A DNA stretch of 64,000 nt. Origin: Scardovia wiggsiae F0424 (GTDB lineage: Bacteria; Actinomycetota; Actinomycetes; Actinomycetales; Bifidobacteriaceae). The translations under genes were made by a program, and so were the position numbers. Under the pieces are notes generated by a model. The model was given only the letters and a program-made list of their open reading frames with translations, was not told the DNA's origin and searched no databases. The DNA is taken from contig NZ_AKCI01000001.1 of NCBI RefSeq assembly GCF_000269605.1, positions 310,001 to 374,000 on the forward strand, in the 5' to 3' direction. Below, in pieces: positions 17,477 to 27,364 of the stretch (position 1 is the first letter of the stretch; each line of letters starts with the position of its first letter).

Positions 17477-18433
17477 ATGGCTATGATGCGTATATTTAAT
17501 ACGATTGACGGGCAGACAGAGCAGGTCTCGAAGCCTGAACGCGGCGCATGGATATCACTTGTTGACCCTACGGATATAGAGCTTTCCACGGTTTCGCAGA
17601 AGCATAAGATCGACCTTGCAGACCTGCGTGCCCCTCTGGATGATGAAGAGCGCTCGCGTATTGATGTTGAAGATGACTATACTATGATCATCGTTGATAT
17701 ACCTACTGTCGAGGAACGTGCCGAGCGGAACTGGTACAACACTATCCCTCTGTCTATTATTGTGACTGACGGCGTGATCATTACTGTATGCTCGCAGGAT
17801 ACCCCGCTTCTGCACCCGTTTATGGACGGGACTATCCGCGGGTTCAATACTTTCATGCATACACGGTTCATTTTGCAGATACTTTACCGGAATGCGGCAA
17901 TGTATTTGCGGTATCTGCGTATCATTGACCGGGAATCCGACAAACTGGAGATCAGGATGCAGGACTCCACGCGGAACCGTGAGATACTCATCCTTATGGA
18001 GCTGTCGAAATCTTTGCTGTATTTCACCACAAGCCTTAAGTCGAATGAGATAGTGCTTGAGAAGCTGACCACCCTGAACCGTATCAGGCCGTACGAGGAT
18101 GATAACGATCTGCTTGAGGATGTGATCACAGAGAATAAGCAGGCTATTGAAATGGCGACTATTTACCAGGGAGTCCTTCAGGGGATGACGGATGCGTTCA
18201 GCTCTATTGTGTCGAATAATGTGAATAATGTTATGCGTGTATTTACTATTATTTCCATCGTCCTGACCATCCCAACCCTTGTATTTTCGCTGTACGGCAT
18301 GAATTTCCCGTGGATGCCCTTCCTTGACAAACCGTGGGGTTTTGCGATAGTTATGCTTTCCACCCTGGCCATTACCGTGGGCGCTACATGGTGGCTTATG
18401 CACAGCCGTTTCTTCAAAGTGGGCAAAGGCTGA
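17477..18433 (+). CDS. corA: CorA-family divalent cation transporter
   Basis: Inner-membrane Mg2+/Co2+ channel, homopentameric in the family. About 318 residues from the ATG at 17477, chosen because GAGG lies 6 bases upstream; upstream TTG/GTG codons and the ATG at 17483 are alternatives. The large N-terminal cytoplasmic domain is followed by a long helix and two C-terminal membrane helices (residues about 255-310). The signature YGMNF sits at the end of TM1 and forms the selectivity filter. It stands as a single gene between a long regulatory gap and leuS. Confidence 0.9.
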   Translation: MAMMRIFNTIDGQTEQVSKPERGAWISLVDPTDIELSTVSQKHKIDLADLRAPLDDEERSRIDVEDDYTMIIVDIPTVEERAERNWYNTIPLSIIVTDGVIITVCSQDTPLLHPFMDGTIRGFNTFMHTRFILQILYRNAAMYLRYLRIIDRESDKLEIRMQDSTRNREILILMELSKSLLYFTTSLKSNEIVLEKLTTLNRIRPYEDDNDLLEDVITENKQAIEMATIYQGVLQGMTDAFSSIVSNNVNNVMRVFTIISIVLTIPTLVFSLYGMNFPWMPFLDKPWGFAIVMLSTLAITVGATWWLMHSRFFKVGKG

Positions 18434-18565
18434 ACTGCCCTCAGCCTGTCTTCAGCCGCTGTCCCATTCCTGCTGCGCGTTATAAAGCCTGTACTATAAA
18501 ATCTGTAAAGTCGTAAACAGCGGGGATAATTTCATACAGGAGTTTGCAACAGATACAGGAGAATT

Positions 18566-21520
18566 ATGAGCACCGATTCCGAACCTAGGTACAGGTATAC
18601 TGCGCAGGCTGCGCAGGCCATAGAGAAACACTGGCAGGATGTATGGGACAAGGAAGGCACATTCTGGGCCGGGAATGTGAAAGGCCATCTTAAAGATTAC
18701 CGTGGGGACCACGCGGACGGGCGTACGCCGTATTTCGTCATATCCATGTTCCCCTACCCGTCAGGTAAAGGCCTGCATGTAGGCCATCCGCTCGGATATA
18801 TTGCAACAGACGTTATGGCACGGTACCATCGCATGAAAGGTGAAAATGTGCTGCATACTATGGGATACGACGCTTTCGGCCTTCCGGCGGAGCAGTATGC
18901 GGTGCAGACCGGGCAGCATCCGCGCATCACTACTGAACAGAATATTGCCAATATGCAGCGCCAGCTTCGCCGTATGGGACTCAGCTTTGATTACCGGCGT
19001 TCCCTGAAAACTATAGACCCTGAATATATCCGATGGACACAATGGATCTTTTCACGGATATATGATTCATGGTATGACGAAGATTTTGTCCGTGCAGATG
19101 GGACGAAAGGGAGCGCGCGGCCAATCAGCGAGCTTGAAGCCCAGTTTGAATCAGGGGCCCGTGAAATCCCGGGATTCGAGGGTACGGGGAAGCAGTGGAA
19201 GGACCTTACCCGTGCCCAGCGGGCCGATATCCTTAATGGTTTCCGGCTTGCGTATATTTCCAAATCCCCTGTCAACTGGTGCCCGGGGCTCGGGACCGTG
19301 CTGGCCAATGAGGAAGTGACAGCGGACGGGCGCTCAGAACGGGGCAATTTCCCTGTATTTCAGCGCGAGCTGAGCCAGTGGTCCATGCGGATCACCGCGT
19401 ACGGGCATCGGCTTATAGAAGATCTGGATACTATCGACTGGCCTGAAAAAGTCAAGCTGATGCAGCGTAACTGGATAGGCGAGTCGCATGGGGCTTCTGT
19501 GCGTTTCGGTGTATACAGCGTTGACGGCACCAAGCTTGGACAGGATCTGGAAGTTTATACAACACGGCCCGATACCCTTTACGGCTCAACTTTTGCCGTT
19601 GTTTCCCCCGAGCATCCGCTCCTTGAAGAAGTCCCTGAGCAGTGGGAAGCTGATATCCCTGCCCGGTGGACGTCCGGATACAGCGACCCGAAATCTGCCG
19701 TCCGCGAATACAGGAAGGCTGCTGAGGCGAAAACAGCCCGCGACCGGATAGAAGATAACGGGGCTAAAACCGGCTTCTTTACAGGGTTGTATGCCAAGAA
19801 CCCTGTAACCGGGACGCTTTTGCCTGTTTTTTCTGCTGATTATGTGCTTATGGATTATGGGACTGGTGCCATAATGGCAGTCCCGGGCGGCGACCAGCGG
19901 GACTATGAATTTGCTGATGCTTTCGGCCTCCCCGTCATCTACACAGTAAAGCCTTCCGATGGTTCGCAGGACAGCCTCGGCAATTATGAAGGGAAATCTG
20001 CTTATATTCTCCATGACGGCATAGTTATCAATTCTCCCAGGGATGCTGATGAGTATACGGGCACTGCGCCTTCACTGAACGGCATGTCAGTTGACAAGGC
20101 TGCTGAGGCGATGATTACGTGGCTTGAACGTGAAGGGGCAGGCCAAGGCAGGGTCTCTTACAGGCTGAGAGACTGGCTTTTCTCCCGCCAGCGCTACTGG
20201 GGGGAGCCGTTCCCCGTCGTTTATGATGATGAGGGGGTAGCCCATCTGGTGCCTGACAGCCAGCTTCCTATAGGCCTGCCTGACGTCCCGGATTATGCGC
20301 CGCGCACGTTCGATCCTGAAGACAGCGAGTCAGACCCTGAAGCGCCGCTGTCACGCAACCCGGACTGGGTAAATGTCACCCTTGACCTGGGGGACGGGCC
20401 TCAAACCTACCACCGTGATACCAATACCATGCCTAACTGGGCCGGATCATGCTGGTACTATATGCGTTATATTGATCCGCATGACAGTGCGCATATGGTT
20501 GATAAAGATGAATTCGCATACTGGCTTGGCCCCCAGCATAACGCTACGGCAGGGGCTGCCGGCGGGGTAGATCTGTATGTCGGAGGTGTGGAGCATTCTG
20601 TGCTTCACCTGCTGTATACACGGTTCTGGCATAAGATCCTTTTTGACCTGGGGTATGTGAATTCACCTGAGCCTTTCCACAAACTTTTTAATAACGGGTA
20701 CATCCAGGCATATGCATATACGGATTCCCGGGGGCAGTATGTTCCGGCTGCAGAAGTCGAAGAAAAGGATGTGGACGGTGTATCTGAATATTCCTGGAAG
20801 GGGCAGAAAGTCAGCCGTGAGTTTGGCAAAATGGGCAAAAGCCTTAAAAATATCATCACGCCTGACGAAATGAGCAGACAGTATGGTGCTGACACTTTCC
20901 GGCTGTATGAGATGAGCATGGGGCCCATTGATGAATCCCGCCCCTGGGATACCAAGAATGTCATCGGCGGGATGCGGTTCCTGCAGAGGCTGTGGCGCAA
21001 TGTAATTGATGAGAATACAGGGGAGGTTGCTGTTACAGACGATGCCCCTGACAGCAAGACCCTTAAGCTGCTTAACAATACGATCGCCGAAGTTACCGAA
21101 GAGATTGAGGGGATGCGGCCGAATACCGCTATTTCCAAACTGATCGTGCTGAATAACCATCTGACTACGGTGAAGGCGGTACCCCGGTCAGCGGTAGAGC
21201 CGCTGATCCTCATGCTTTCCCCGATAGCTCCGCATATATGCGAAGAACTGTGGAACAGGCTGGGGCATGCGGAATCGATAGCCCATGCGCAGTGGCCTGA
21301 AGCAGACAGCCGATATGTGGGCCAGGATACTGTTACTGCCGTGATCCAGATAAAGGGCAAGATCCGCGGCAAGCTTGAAGTCCCCGTCGATATCAGTGCT
21401 GAGGAGCTGGAAAAGCGCGCATTGGAAAGCGAAGCAGTAACCAGCAGGCTTGAAGGGAAAGCCCCAAGGAAGGTGATTGTAAAACCGCCAAAAATCGTGT
21501 CGATTGTTCCGGCAGAATAG
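18566..21520 (+). CDS. leuS: Leucyl-tRNA synthetase
   Basis: Charges tRNA-Leu. 984 residues, longer than E. coli LeuRS (860), in line with actinobacterial enzymes that carry extra internal segments. The HIGH motif is HVGH at residues 71-74 within PYPSGKGLHVGH. The CP1 editing domain lies in the middle third (TTRPDTLYGSTF threonine-rich region). KMSKS appears as KMGKS near residue 760, followed by the anticodon-binding domain and the C-terminal beta domain (VIQIKGKIRGKLEV). AGGAG precedes the ATG, and TATAAA at about 18494 upstream is a possible -10. Confidence 0.96.
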   Translation: MSTDSEPRYRYTAQAAQAIEKHWQDVWDKEGTFWAGNVKGHLKDYRGDHADGRTPYFVISMFPYPSGKGLHVGHPLGYIATDVMARYHRMKGENVLHTMGYDAFGLPAEQYAVQTGQHPRITTEQNIANMQRQLRRMGLSFDYRRSLKTIDPEYIRWTQWIFSRIYDSWYDEDFVRADGTKGSARPISELEAQFESGAREIPGFEGTGKQWKDLTRAQRADILNGFRLAYISKSPVNWCPGLGTVLANEEVTADGRSERGNFPVFQRELSQWSMRITAYGHRLIEDLDTIDWPEKVKLMQRNWIGESHGASVRFGVYSVDGTKLGQDLEVYTTRPDTLYGSTFAVVSPEHPLLEEVPEQWEADIPARWTSGYSDPKSAVREYRKAAEAKTARDRIEDNGAKTGFFTGLYAKNPVTGTLLPVFSADYVLMDYGTGAIMAVPGGDQRDYEFADAFGLPVIYTVKPSDGSQDSLGNYEGKSAYILHDGIVINSPRDADEYTGTAPSLNGMSVDKAAEAMITWLEREGAGQGRVSYRLRDWLFSRQRYWGEPFPVVYDDEGVAHLVPDSQLPIGLPDVPDYAPRTFDPEDSESDPEAPLSRNPDWVNVTLDLGDGPQTYHRDTNTMPNWAGSCWYYMRYIDPHDSAHMVDKDEFAYWLGPQHNATAGAAGGVDLYVGGVEHSVLHLLYTRFWHKILFDLGYVNSPEPFHKLFNNGYIQAYAYTDSRGQYVPAAEVEEKDVDGVSEYSWKGQKVSREFGKMGKSLKNIITPDEMSRQYGADTFRLYEMSMGPIDESRPWDTKNVIGGMRFLQRLWRNVIDENTGEVAVTDDAPDSKTLKLLNNTIAEVTEEIEGMRPNTAISKLIVLNNHLTTVKAVPRSAVEPLILMLSPIAPHICEELWNRLGHAESIAHAQWPEADSRYVGQDTVTAVIQIKGKIRGKLEVPVDISAEELEKRALESEAVTSRLEGKAPRKVIVKPPKIVSIVPAE

Positions 21521-21679
21521 CATTCCGGGGTTACTGTTACTGGCAGGTCTCCGGTTCCGGCCTGAGAGGTTTCGGCTGAGAGGTTCCGGCCGGGACGCTG
21601 CAGCTGCCGGATACGCAGCTGAGGCCTGTTGTCAAGCGTAAGGCAAGGTGTGTTATCCACATTCGGCCACAGCTTATGA

Positions 21680-21716
21680 AAATGGTGCCATAAATGATAG
21701 TTATGTGGCACCATTT
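21680..21716 (+). terminator. Hairpin downstream of leuS
   Basis: A perfect 11-bp stem, AAATGGTGCCA/TGGCACCATTT, with a 15-base loop. The A-rich and T-rich arms suit termination in either direction although the following T tract is short. It covers the first possible comEA start at 21694, arguing for a later start. Confidence 0.6.
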
Positions 21717-21720
21717 CTGT

Positions 21721-22362
21721 ATGCGGCACGGTAAGATTCCAGGACGGCACCGGGATATTTATGCACACCCATCCCACCGGTTTTTTATGACGCCCGCGCA
21801 GGCGGTATGTATCATCCTTATCCTCGTCACAGGGCTGTGTGCAAGCCTGACCCTGCTTATCATACAGTCTTCAAGCATACGGTCGCTTCAGCAGGCGGTG
21901 GGTATTGCTGCGTCCGACCGCAGCAGAGGCACCGGCCGGCATCAGGATCACCAGGAGAAGGATGGGGACGTCGCGCAGCACGGTACCGGGGATTCTGGCA
22001 ATACAGGCAGTGCAGCCGGGCAGGCAGAGGAAAGTGAGCAGAGCCGTACGCTTCAGCAGGAAGCAGAGCGGAAGGGAGGGGCTGCCGGGATGTCCGGACA
22101 GCCCTCACAGGGTGCCGGGCTTTCGGGCAACGGAGGAAATCCCGGAAGTTCGGGGAAGCAGGATATGCGTATCAATATCAATTCTGCTTCTGAAGAGCAG
22201 CTTGAAACAGTAAAAGGTATAGGGCCATCTACCGCAAAGAAAATTATCGCTTACCGCACATCCCACGGCCGTTTCACATCTGTTGATGAGCTTCTCAACG
22301 TTGCAGGTATAGGGGCAAAAACACTGGCAAAAATCCGCGGCAGCATCAGTGTATCCGGGTAG
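21721..22362 (+). CDS. comEA: ComEA-type DNA-binding competence protein
   Basis: The family is membrane-anchored and binds incoming double-stranded DNA outside the cell. A short cytoplasmic N-terminus is followed by one hydrophobic helix (AVCIILILVTGLCASLTLLII), then about 80 residues of low-complexity Gly/Ser/Gln linker, then a helix-hairpin-helix pair: ININSASEEQLETVKGIGPS and LLNVAGIGAKTLAKI. The ATG at 21787 is an equally possible start, and no start has a good Shine-Dalgarno. The SLBB domain of larger ComEA homologues is absent. comEC follows after 16 bases. Confidence 0.88.
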   Translation: MRHGKIPGRHRDIYAHPSHRFFMTPAQAVCIILILVTGLCASLTLLIIQSSSIRSLQQAVGIAASDRSRGTGRHQDHQEKDGDVAQHGTGDSGNTGSAAGQAEESEQSRTLQQEAERKGGAAGMSGQPSQGAGLSGNGGNPGSSGKQDMRININSASEEQLETVKGIGPSTAKKIIAYRTSHGRFTSVDELLNVAGIGAKTLAKIRGSISVSG

Positions 22363-22378
22363 CGGAGGCGGCGGAACG

Positions 22379-24343
22379 ATGAAAAACAGTATCTATAAGG
22401 ATTTCAGATTATGCATTGTTGCCGTGGCTTTATGGGCAGCTGCACTGATATGCCATATGAGGCCCGGGCTGATCCCCGGTTTTGCCATTTCCTGCGGTGC
22501 GGGTATCGTGGCAGGCTCTGTAATAGTGTTGCTGTGCGCCGGCAAGGTACCTCGCCTGCGGCCCGGTATCCTTGTGAGTGCAGGGCTTTATTGTATTGTG
22601 TGCTCGGTCGCCGGCCTGTGTATGGCTGTCAGCGTATGCGTATATGAAAATACGGAACAGTCAGATATCTCTGCGTTTGGTATATCTGGCATGCATGGCA
22701 GGCATGGCACTTTTAATGCTCCTGGCGCATCCGGCATACTTGGCACCCTTAGCGCACCCGGCAGAACTCAGCTGTCTGGTTCCAAAGATACTTCTTCTGC
22801 ACCTGTATCAGTGTTCGTGCGGGCAGAATCGCCGATGACGGCTTCCGACAGGAGAAGCTTTGACTGCAAGATCGATGCGCATATTACGCATGTAGCCGAT
22901 GCCGGCGGCGTCCTGTCAGCTGTTTCGCTGCCTGTACGTTTATATGCGAAAGGCGGGTCATGCATATTTGAAAATCATGGATACTTTGCTGTTACAGGCG
23001 CAATATCCCGGGCCCAGTATGGGAAAGTCCCATACTGGATATCTGCCGGCAGCAGGGCAGGGGGACCGGGTGCTGCTTCTGCAGAGATATCCGTAAAACT
23101 TGTGGAGAAGCCAAAACCATGGTTCAGATATATAAACAGGATGCAAAATGCATTTATCGCACAGACACAGCGCCTTTCACCGCAGGGAAGGATACTTGTT
23201 CCGGGCCTGACCTTAGGTGTTATGGGCAATGAGTCCTTCCTCGCGGATAATACTTCGGCATCAGGCAAAGTATCCGGGAACGGGGTACGGGGAAGTGGTG
23301 CTGTTCCGGAAAGGCAGGCAGGGATAGGCAATGCGAGCCCGCCATCCATTCCAAGCGCATATATTTCCCGTATTAAAAATTCTTTCCTCAATCTGGGGAT
23401 CATGCATCTCATGGCTGTTTCAGGGAGCCATTTTGCCCTTATCGCAGTATTCCTCAGATGGATACTTGTCCGGCTGCATGCGCACCGGAAGACAGTAGCC
23501 GGCGTGACAGCATGCGGATACTGTGCGCTTTATATGTTTATGTACCCTTCAGACTCCATAGTAAGGGCTCTGGTTATGGGGATGCTGGGGATACTTGCAT
23601 TATTCGCAGGCATCCTGAAAAATGCATTTTCACTGTTAAACCTTATGGTCATAATGGTCCTGCTTATCTGCCCATCCTATGCATGGAGCTTCGGATTCGC
23701 CCTGTCCTGTTCTGCTGTCTACGGGATATTCCTTTTCCATCCCGCCATGTGCGGGATACTGTCACGGTATATCCCCAGGGCTGGCGCACAGGCCATATCC
23801 CTTACTATCTGTGCCCAGCTGCTGAGTCTTCCGGTAAGCATCCTCATAACGCCATCGATACCTGTACTGTCTGTGGCTGCGAATCTTGCCGTTGCGCCGT
23901 TCGTATCATGCGCAACAGTATTTGGCATAATAGGGTTCATAACGTGTACTGTATGGCCTTCCTTATCTTTCGGCTGTGTGTGGCTCGCTTCGGGGTTTAC
24001 CCAGGTAATGAATGTCGTATCCCTGTGGCTGTCAGACAATCCGTGGTGTGCGGTGCCGTGGCCTTCGGGGATAAAAGGTGTGCTGGTTTTAGCTGCGGTA
24101 TATAGCGCATTCAGCATGGTAGCCATTGCTGTGCGGATTGCACGTGCCGTGAAGGCTGCAGGAATAAGTAATGATGCTGAACTGCATATAGGACCGCGTG
24201 AACGGATGCAGAGGTACTGGGATGATATACGCCGAAGCATTTTTGTTTCCCGCTGGCAGCAGGGCGCTGAAGCGGTTTGTCCACCGATAAAGGAACAGTG
24301 GAAGCATGCCGCAAGGAAGGATACATATCGTCTCAGGTGCTGA
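22379..24343 (+). CDS. comEC: ComEC/Rec2-family DNA uptake channel, competence domain only
   Basis: Polytopic membrane protein that passes single-stranded DNA in transformable bacteria. 654 residues from the ATG at 22379 (GGAGG upstream). Three hydrophobic helices lie in the first 100 residues, then an OB-like extracellular stretch (about 110-270), then the Competence domain with LMAVSGSHFALIA and about eight helices. It ends in a short basic tail. The C-terminal metallo-beta-lactamase domain found in B. subtilis ComEC is missing, as in some actinobacterial versions. The 3' end overlaps holA by 38 bases. Confidence 0.88.
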   Translation: MKNSIYKDFRLCIVAVALWAAALICHMRPGLIPGFAISCGAGIVAGSVIVLLCAGKVPRLRPGILVSAGLYCIVCSVAGLCMAVSVCVYENTEQSDISAFGISGMHGRHGTFNAPGASGILGTLSAPGRTQLSGSKDTSSAPVSVFVRAESPMTASDRRSFDCKIDAHITHVADAGGVLSAVSLPVRLYAKGGSCIFENHGYFAVTGAISRAQYGKVPYWISAGSRAGGPGAASAEISVKLVEKPKPWFRYINRMQNAFIAQTQRLSPQGRILVPGLTLGVMGNESFLADNTSASGKVSGNGVRGSGAVPERQAGIGNASPPSIPSAYISRIKNSFLNLGIMHLMAVSGSHFALIAVFLRWILVRLHAHRKTVAGVTACGYCALYMFMYPSDSIVRALVMGMLGILALFAGILKNAFSLLNLMVIMVLLICPSYAWSFGFALSCSAVYGIFLFHPAMCGILSRYIPRAGAQAISLTICAQLLSLPVSILITPSIPVLSVAANLAVAPFVSCATVFGIIGFITCTVWPSLSFGCVWLASGFTQVMNVVSLWLSDNPWCAVPWPSGIKGVLVLAAVYSAFSMVAIAVRIARAVKAAGISNDAELHIGPRERMQRYWDDIRRSIFVSRWQQGAEAVCPPIKEQWKHAARKDTYRLRC

Positions 24344-25292
24344 TGATTTTCTGTCAGACCAGCGTGTACGCGAGCTTAAGGATAAAGCGCATGCAGCACT
24401 GCCTGATGCTGAGGTTATAGAGCTTGACGCGGCATCCTGCACATCCTTTGATTTCGATGAGGCGGTCAGCCCCTCCCTTTTGTCGGATGCATCAGTTGTT
24501 GTCATCTCCCATGGGGAGGACATGGCTGAAGATGTTGGAAGGGCGCTGGTCAGCTACTGTTCAGATGCCCGGGCATCAGCCAGCCCCGCAGCAAGTATCG
24601 TTATCGTACAGCATAACGGTTCTGCAAAGGGGAGTGGCATTATCAGAAGGGCTCAGGCTGCGGGTGCTGCAGTCGATAAAGTTGCGGACCTCAAGAATGC
24701 AAATTCGCGGACGAACTTCGTCAGACAGCGTTTTGAAATGTATGGCCGGCGTATCAATAATGATGCTGCACAGTTCATAGCGGATACTCTAGGGGCCCGT
24801 ACCGGTGAGATCGCTGCATTATGCCGCCAGCTGTGTGATGATTTCCCCGATAACCCTATGACGCTTGCTATTGCCCGTACCTATCTGTCTGCGGACCCTC
24901 AGGTCACAGGTTTTACTGTTGCCGACTTGGCTATTGGAGGGGATCTTGCGCAGGCTATTATTGGTATGCGGAATGCCGTGATACAGGGGATAGATCCTCT
25001 GGCGATCCTTGGGGCGATTGCTGTAAAGATCCGGTCAATGGCAAAGGCTTCAGCTGTTGACCAGGGCAAAATCACCCCTGCTGAGGCAAAAATGTCGCCC
25101 TGGCAGCTGCGAAATGCACGCCATGATGTGCGCGGGTGGACTTCTGAAGGCCTGGGTAATTGTATCCAGATTGCAGCATGGGTCGATGAACAGTGCAAAA
25201 GCAATGGGGCGGACCCACTCTATGCAATGGAATATCTTCTGAAAGCTATCGCATCCAAGGGGAATATCCGGATGGATGGGATAAACAGATAA
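24306..25292 (+). CDS. holA: DNA polymerase III delta subunit
   Basis: Opens the beta clamp ring in the clamp-loader complex. 328 residues. The family N-terminus IHIVSGADDFLSDQRVREL is clear, as are the mid-protein block FVRQRFEMYGRRINNDAAQFI and the C-terminal helical domain with DPLAILGAIAVKIR. No Walker A is expected or seen in delta. It starts inside the comEC 3' end, preceded by AGGAA. The comEA-comEC-holA order is widely conserved in actinobacteria and firmicutes. Confidence 0.92.
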   Translation: MPQGRIHIVSGADDFLSDQRVRELKDKAHAALPDAEVIELDAASCTSFDFDEAVSPSLLSDASVVVISHGEDMAEDVGRALVSYCSDARASASPAASIVIVQHNGSAKGSGIIRRAQAAGAAVDKVADLKNANSRTNFVRQRFEMYGRRINNDAAQFIADTLGARTGEIAALCRQLCDDFPDNPMTLAIARTYLSADPQVTGFTVADLAIGGDLAQAIIGMRNAVIQGIDPLAILGAIAVKIRSMAKASAVDQGKITPAEAKMSPWQLRNARHDVRGWTSEGLGNCIQIAAWVDEQCKSNGADPLYAMEYLLKAIASKGNIRMDGINR

Positions 25293-25304
25293 AGGCCGGT
25301 AAAT

Positions 25305-25901
25305 ATGGTTTATACAGAAAGCAGTCCGGATATTATGCTGCGTGCTGCTACTGCCGACGATATGCGCGCCTGCGGCAGCAGTATTGCGAAAATTATGCAT
25401 TCTGGCGACGTTATTGTCCTTTCAGGACCTTTGGGTGCGGGGAAAACAACCTTCAGCCAGGGGATAGGTATGGGGCTTGATGTGGAGGGGGCAGTTGTAT
25501 CCCCAACTTTCACTATTGCCCGGGAGCTTGACGGTCATTACAGCGATGGGTCGCCGGCCCATCTTATCCATGTTGATGCATACCGGCTCCCCGGATCTGA
25601 TAATGACAGGAGCCTTCAATCACAGGACCCGTACAATGCAAAAAACCGGCTTCTTGATGAGCTTGAGTCGCTCGGCCTTGATGAGGAGCTTGAAGATCCC
25701 CGCCCGAGTACCTGCATACTTATAGAATGGGGGTCTGCGATGGCGTCCGTCCTGTCGGACAGCCGGCTGGAGATCAGTATTACACGTCCTGTAACTTCAG
25801 CCCGTACATCAGACGGGTTTTTATCAGATGGCGGGGAACGGGCTGTCACTCTCCATCCTGTAGGCGCGGCATGGGATAATCGTCTGGGCTCTTTACAGTA
25901 G
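25305..25901 (+). CDS. tsaE: tRNA t6A biosynthesis ATPase TsaE
   Basis: ATPase partner of TsaB-TsaD in making N6-threonylcarbamoyladenosine at position 37 of ANN-decoding tRNAs. 198 residues. Walker A is GPLGAGKT at residues 41-48, the family block VVSPTFTIARELDG follows, then IHVDAYRLPG and ILIEWGSAM. An approximately 40-residue acidic insertion sits between the last two. It begins 12 bases after holA and leads the tsaE-tsaB-rimI-tsaD run. Confidence 0.93.
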   Translation: MVYTESSPDIMLRAATADDMRACGSSIAKIMHSGDVIVLSGPLGAGKTTFSQGIGMGLDVEGAVVSPTFTIARELDGHYSDGSPAHLIHVDAYRLPGSDNDRSLQSQDPYNAKNRLLDELESLGLDEELEDPRPSTCILIEWGSAMASVLSDSRLEISITRPVTSARTSDGFLSDGGERAVTLHPVGAAWDNRLGSLQ

Positions 25902-25988
25902 AGCTTGGGTACCGGCAGCGATAAGCGGTAATTATGATAGACAAAGATAATGATGATAGGTAAAACTGATAAAGGTGCATACGAAGAT

Positions 25989-26885
25989 ATGTCCTCAGCT
26001 CTTTTGGGACACTGTTTAGTCATTGATACGTCTTACGGGTCCTGTGTTGGTATCGTTGGCTGCAGCCCGATCGTTGAGGCTGATTCCCGATGCCATGTTG
26101 AAAAGCTGCAGGTGAATATTGACCGGGCCATTTCTGATGCCGGGCTGGGCTACGGCGATCTTGATACCGTTATTGTGGGGACTGGGCCAGCCCCGTTTAC
26201 AGGGCTCCGTGCCGGGATAGTTGCTGCCCGCTCCCTTGCTTTTGCAGAGGATATCCGGATCATAGGGCAGGATATCCTGGAACCGCAGGCTTTATGGCGG
26301 TCATGGGCCAGGCAGGGGGAGCCCGGCAACCATGATAACGGCGATAGCGGTACGTACCATCTGACGCTGGCTGTTAATGACGCCCGGCGTAAGCAGCTGT
26401 ATTATGCGCTGTATGGTGAGGCCCGTCCCGGATCCGGATATGCCCGGCCGGCGGATAGCCGCGATACGCTCTCTGACATTTTTATCCCTATGGATATCGC
26501 TTCAGCAGAAGATATAGCAGATTCAGTTTTGTCATATCTCAGCAGCCATTCTGCTGAGATATGCGCGCAGGCCGGCCGCTCCCGAATTGCTGTTGATGTT
26601 GTGGGGAACGGCAGTAAAAAATACAGGTTCGCATGGGATATTTTCGGGGATTCCCTGGGGCAGGTCGTTGAGGGAACCTGCCTGTCCGACAGGTCACCTG
26701 AAGGGCTCGGCATATTTGCTCGAACCGCTTGGGCTCACTGCAGGGCAGGGGATGCATGCGGAACAGAGCCTTTATATTTGCGGCGGCCTGATATTACTAT
26801 TCCATCAGCTGGGAAACACAGGCTGGGACAGACGTCCATATCGCTTTCACTGGGTTCCGGAACAGAAGAGCCTGCCCTCTCATGA
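25989..26885 (+). CDS. tsaB: tRNA t6A biosynthesis protein TsaB
   Basis: Non-catalytic partner of TsaD in threonylcarbamoyl transfer. About 298 residues from the ATG at 25989 (AAAGGTG upstream); an in-frame ATG at 25950 would add 13 residues. The ASKHA-fold start CLVIDTSYGSCVGIV and the diagnostic GTGPAPFTGLRAGIVAARSLAF are present. The C-terminal half is longer than in E. coli YeaZ and ends in a Ser-rich segment. The stop overlaps the rimI start (ATGA). Confidence 0.9.
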   Translation: MSSALLGHCLVIDTSYGSCVGIVGCSPIVEADSRCHVEKLQVNIDRAISDAGLGYGDLDTVIVGTGPAPFTGLRAGIVAARSLAFAEDIRIIGQDILEPQALWRSWARQGEPGNHDNGDSGTYHLTLAVNDARRKQLYYALYGEARPGSGYARPADSRDTLSDIFIPMDIASAEDIADSVLSYLSSHSAEICAQAGRSRIAVDVVGNGSKKYRFAWDIFGDSLGQVVEGTCLSDRSPEGLGIFARTAWAHCRAGDACGTEPLYLRRPDITIPSAGKHRLGQTSISLSLGSGTEEPALS

Positions 26886-27364
26886 TCAGGAAAATGGCTG
26901 AACGCGATATTGCCCGTATCGCAGAACTTGAGACAGAACTTTTTGGTAAAGAGGCGTGGAACGAAGATATTATCAGACAGGAACTGGCGGCTCCGTCACG
27001 CATGTATATTGTGGACGAAGATAGGGAGTCAGGCGATATCTGCGGATATGCAGGCCTCTGGTTTGATTCGGATGACGCCCAGATCATGACTCTTGGCGTC
27101 AGTAAGAAATATCAGCGCCAGCACAGAGGGCAGAGGCTGTTAGATGAGCTGTACCGGGCTGCGGCCGGTTTTGGAGCCGGACGTATGCTCCTTGAAGTCC
27201 GTGTCGATAACGGTCCCGCTGTCAGCCTGTATAAGAAAAACGGGTTTGAGCTTATGGGTATCCGCAGGCGGTATTATCAGCCTGAAGATATTGATGCATA
27301 TACTATGGCCCGTACTGTTGCCGAAGGCCGTAAGGGGGATTTTCAGGAGGACCATCATGAGTGA
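26882..27364 (+). CDS. rimI: Ribosomal protein S18 N-alanine acetyltransferase-like GNAT
   Basis: 160 residues, GNAT fold. The acetyl-CoA loop is KKYQRQHRGQRLLDEL, and the end of the fold is NGFELMGIRRRYYQ, close to RimI (NGFNEIGIRRNYYP in E. coli as I recall). It acetylates the N-terminus of S18 in E. coli; a broader role is possible here. It is joined to tsaB by ATGA, and its 3' end overlaps tsaD by 8 bases. Confidence 0.88.
   Translation: MIRKMAERDIARIAELETELFGKEAWNEDIIRQELAAPSRMYIVDEDRESGDICGYAGLWFDSDDAQIMTLGVSKKYQRQHRGQRLLDELYRAAAGFGAGRMLLEVRVDNGPAVSLYKKNGFELMGIRRRYYQPEDIDAYTMARTVAEGRKGDFQEDHHE

Noticed and set aside
20605-21777. 390-codon minus-strand frame opposite leuS
   Set aside because: Antisense shadow of leuS; low-complexity Ser-rich translation.
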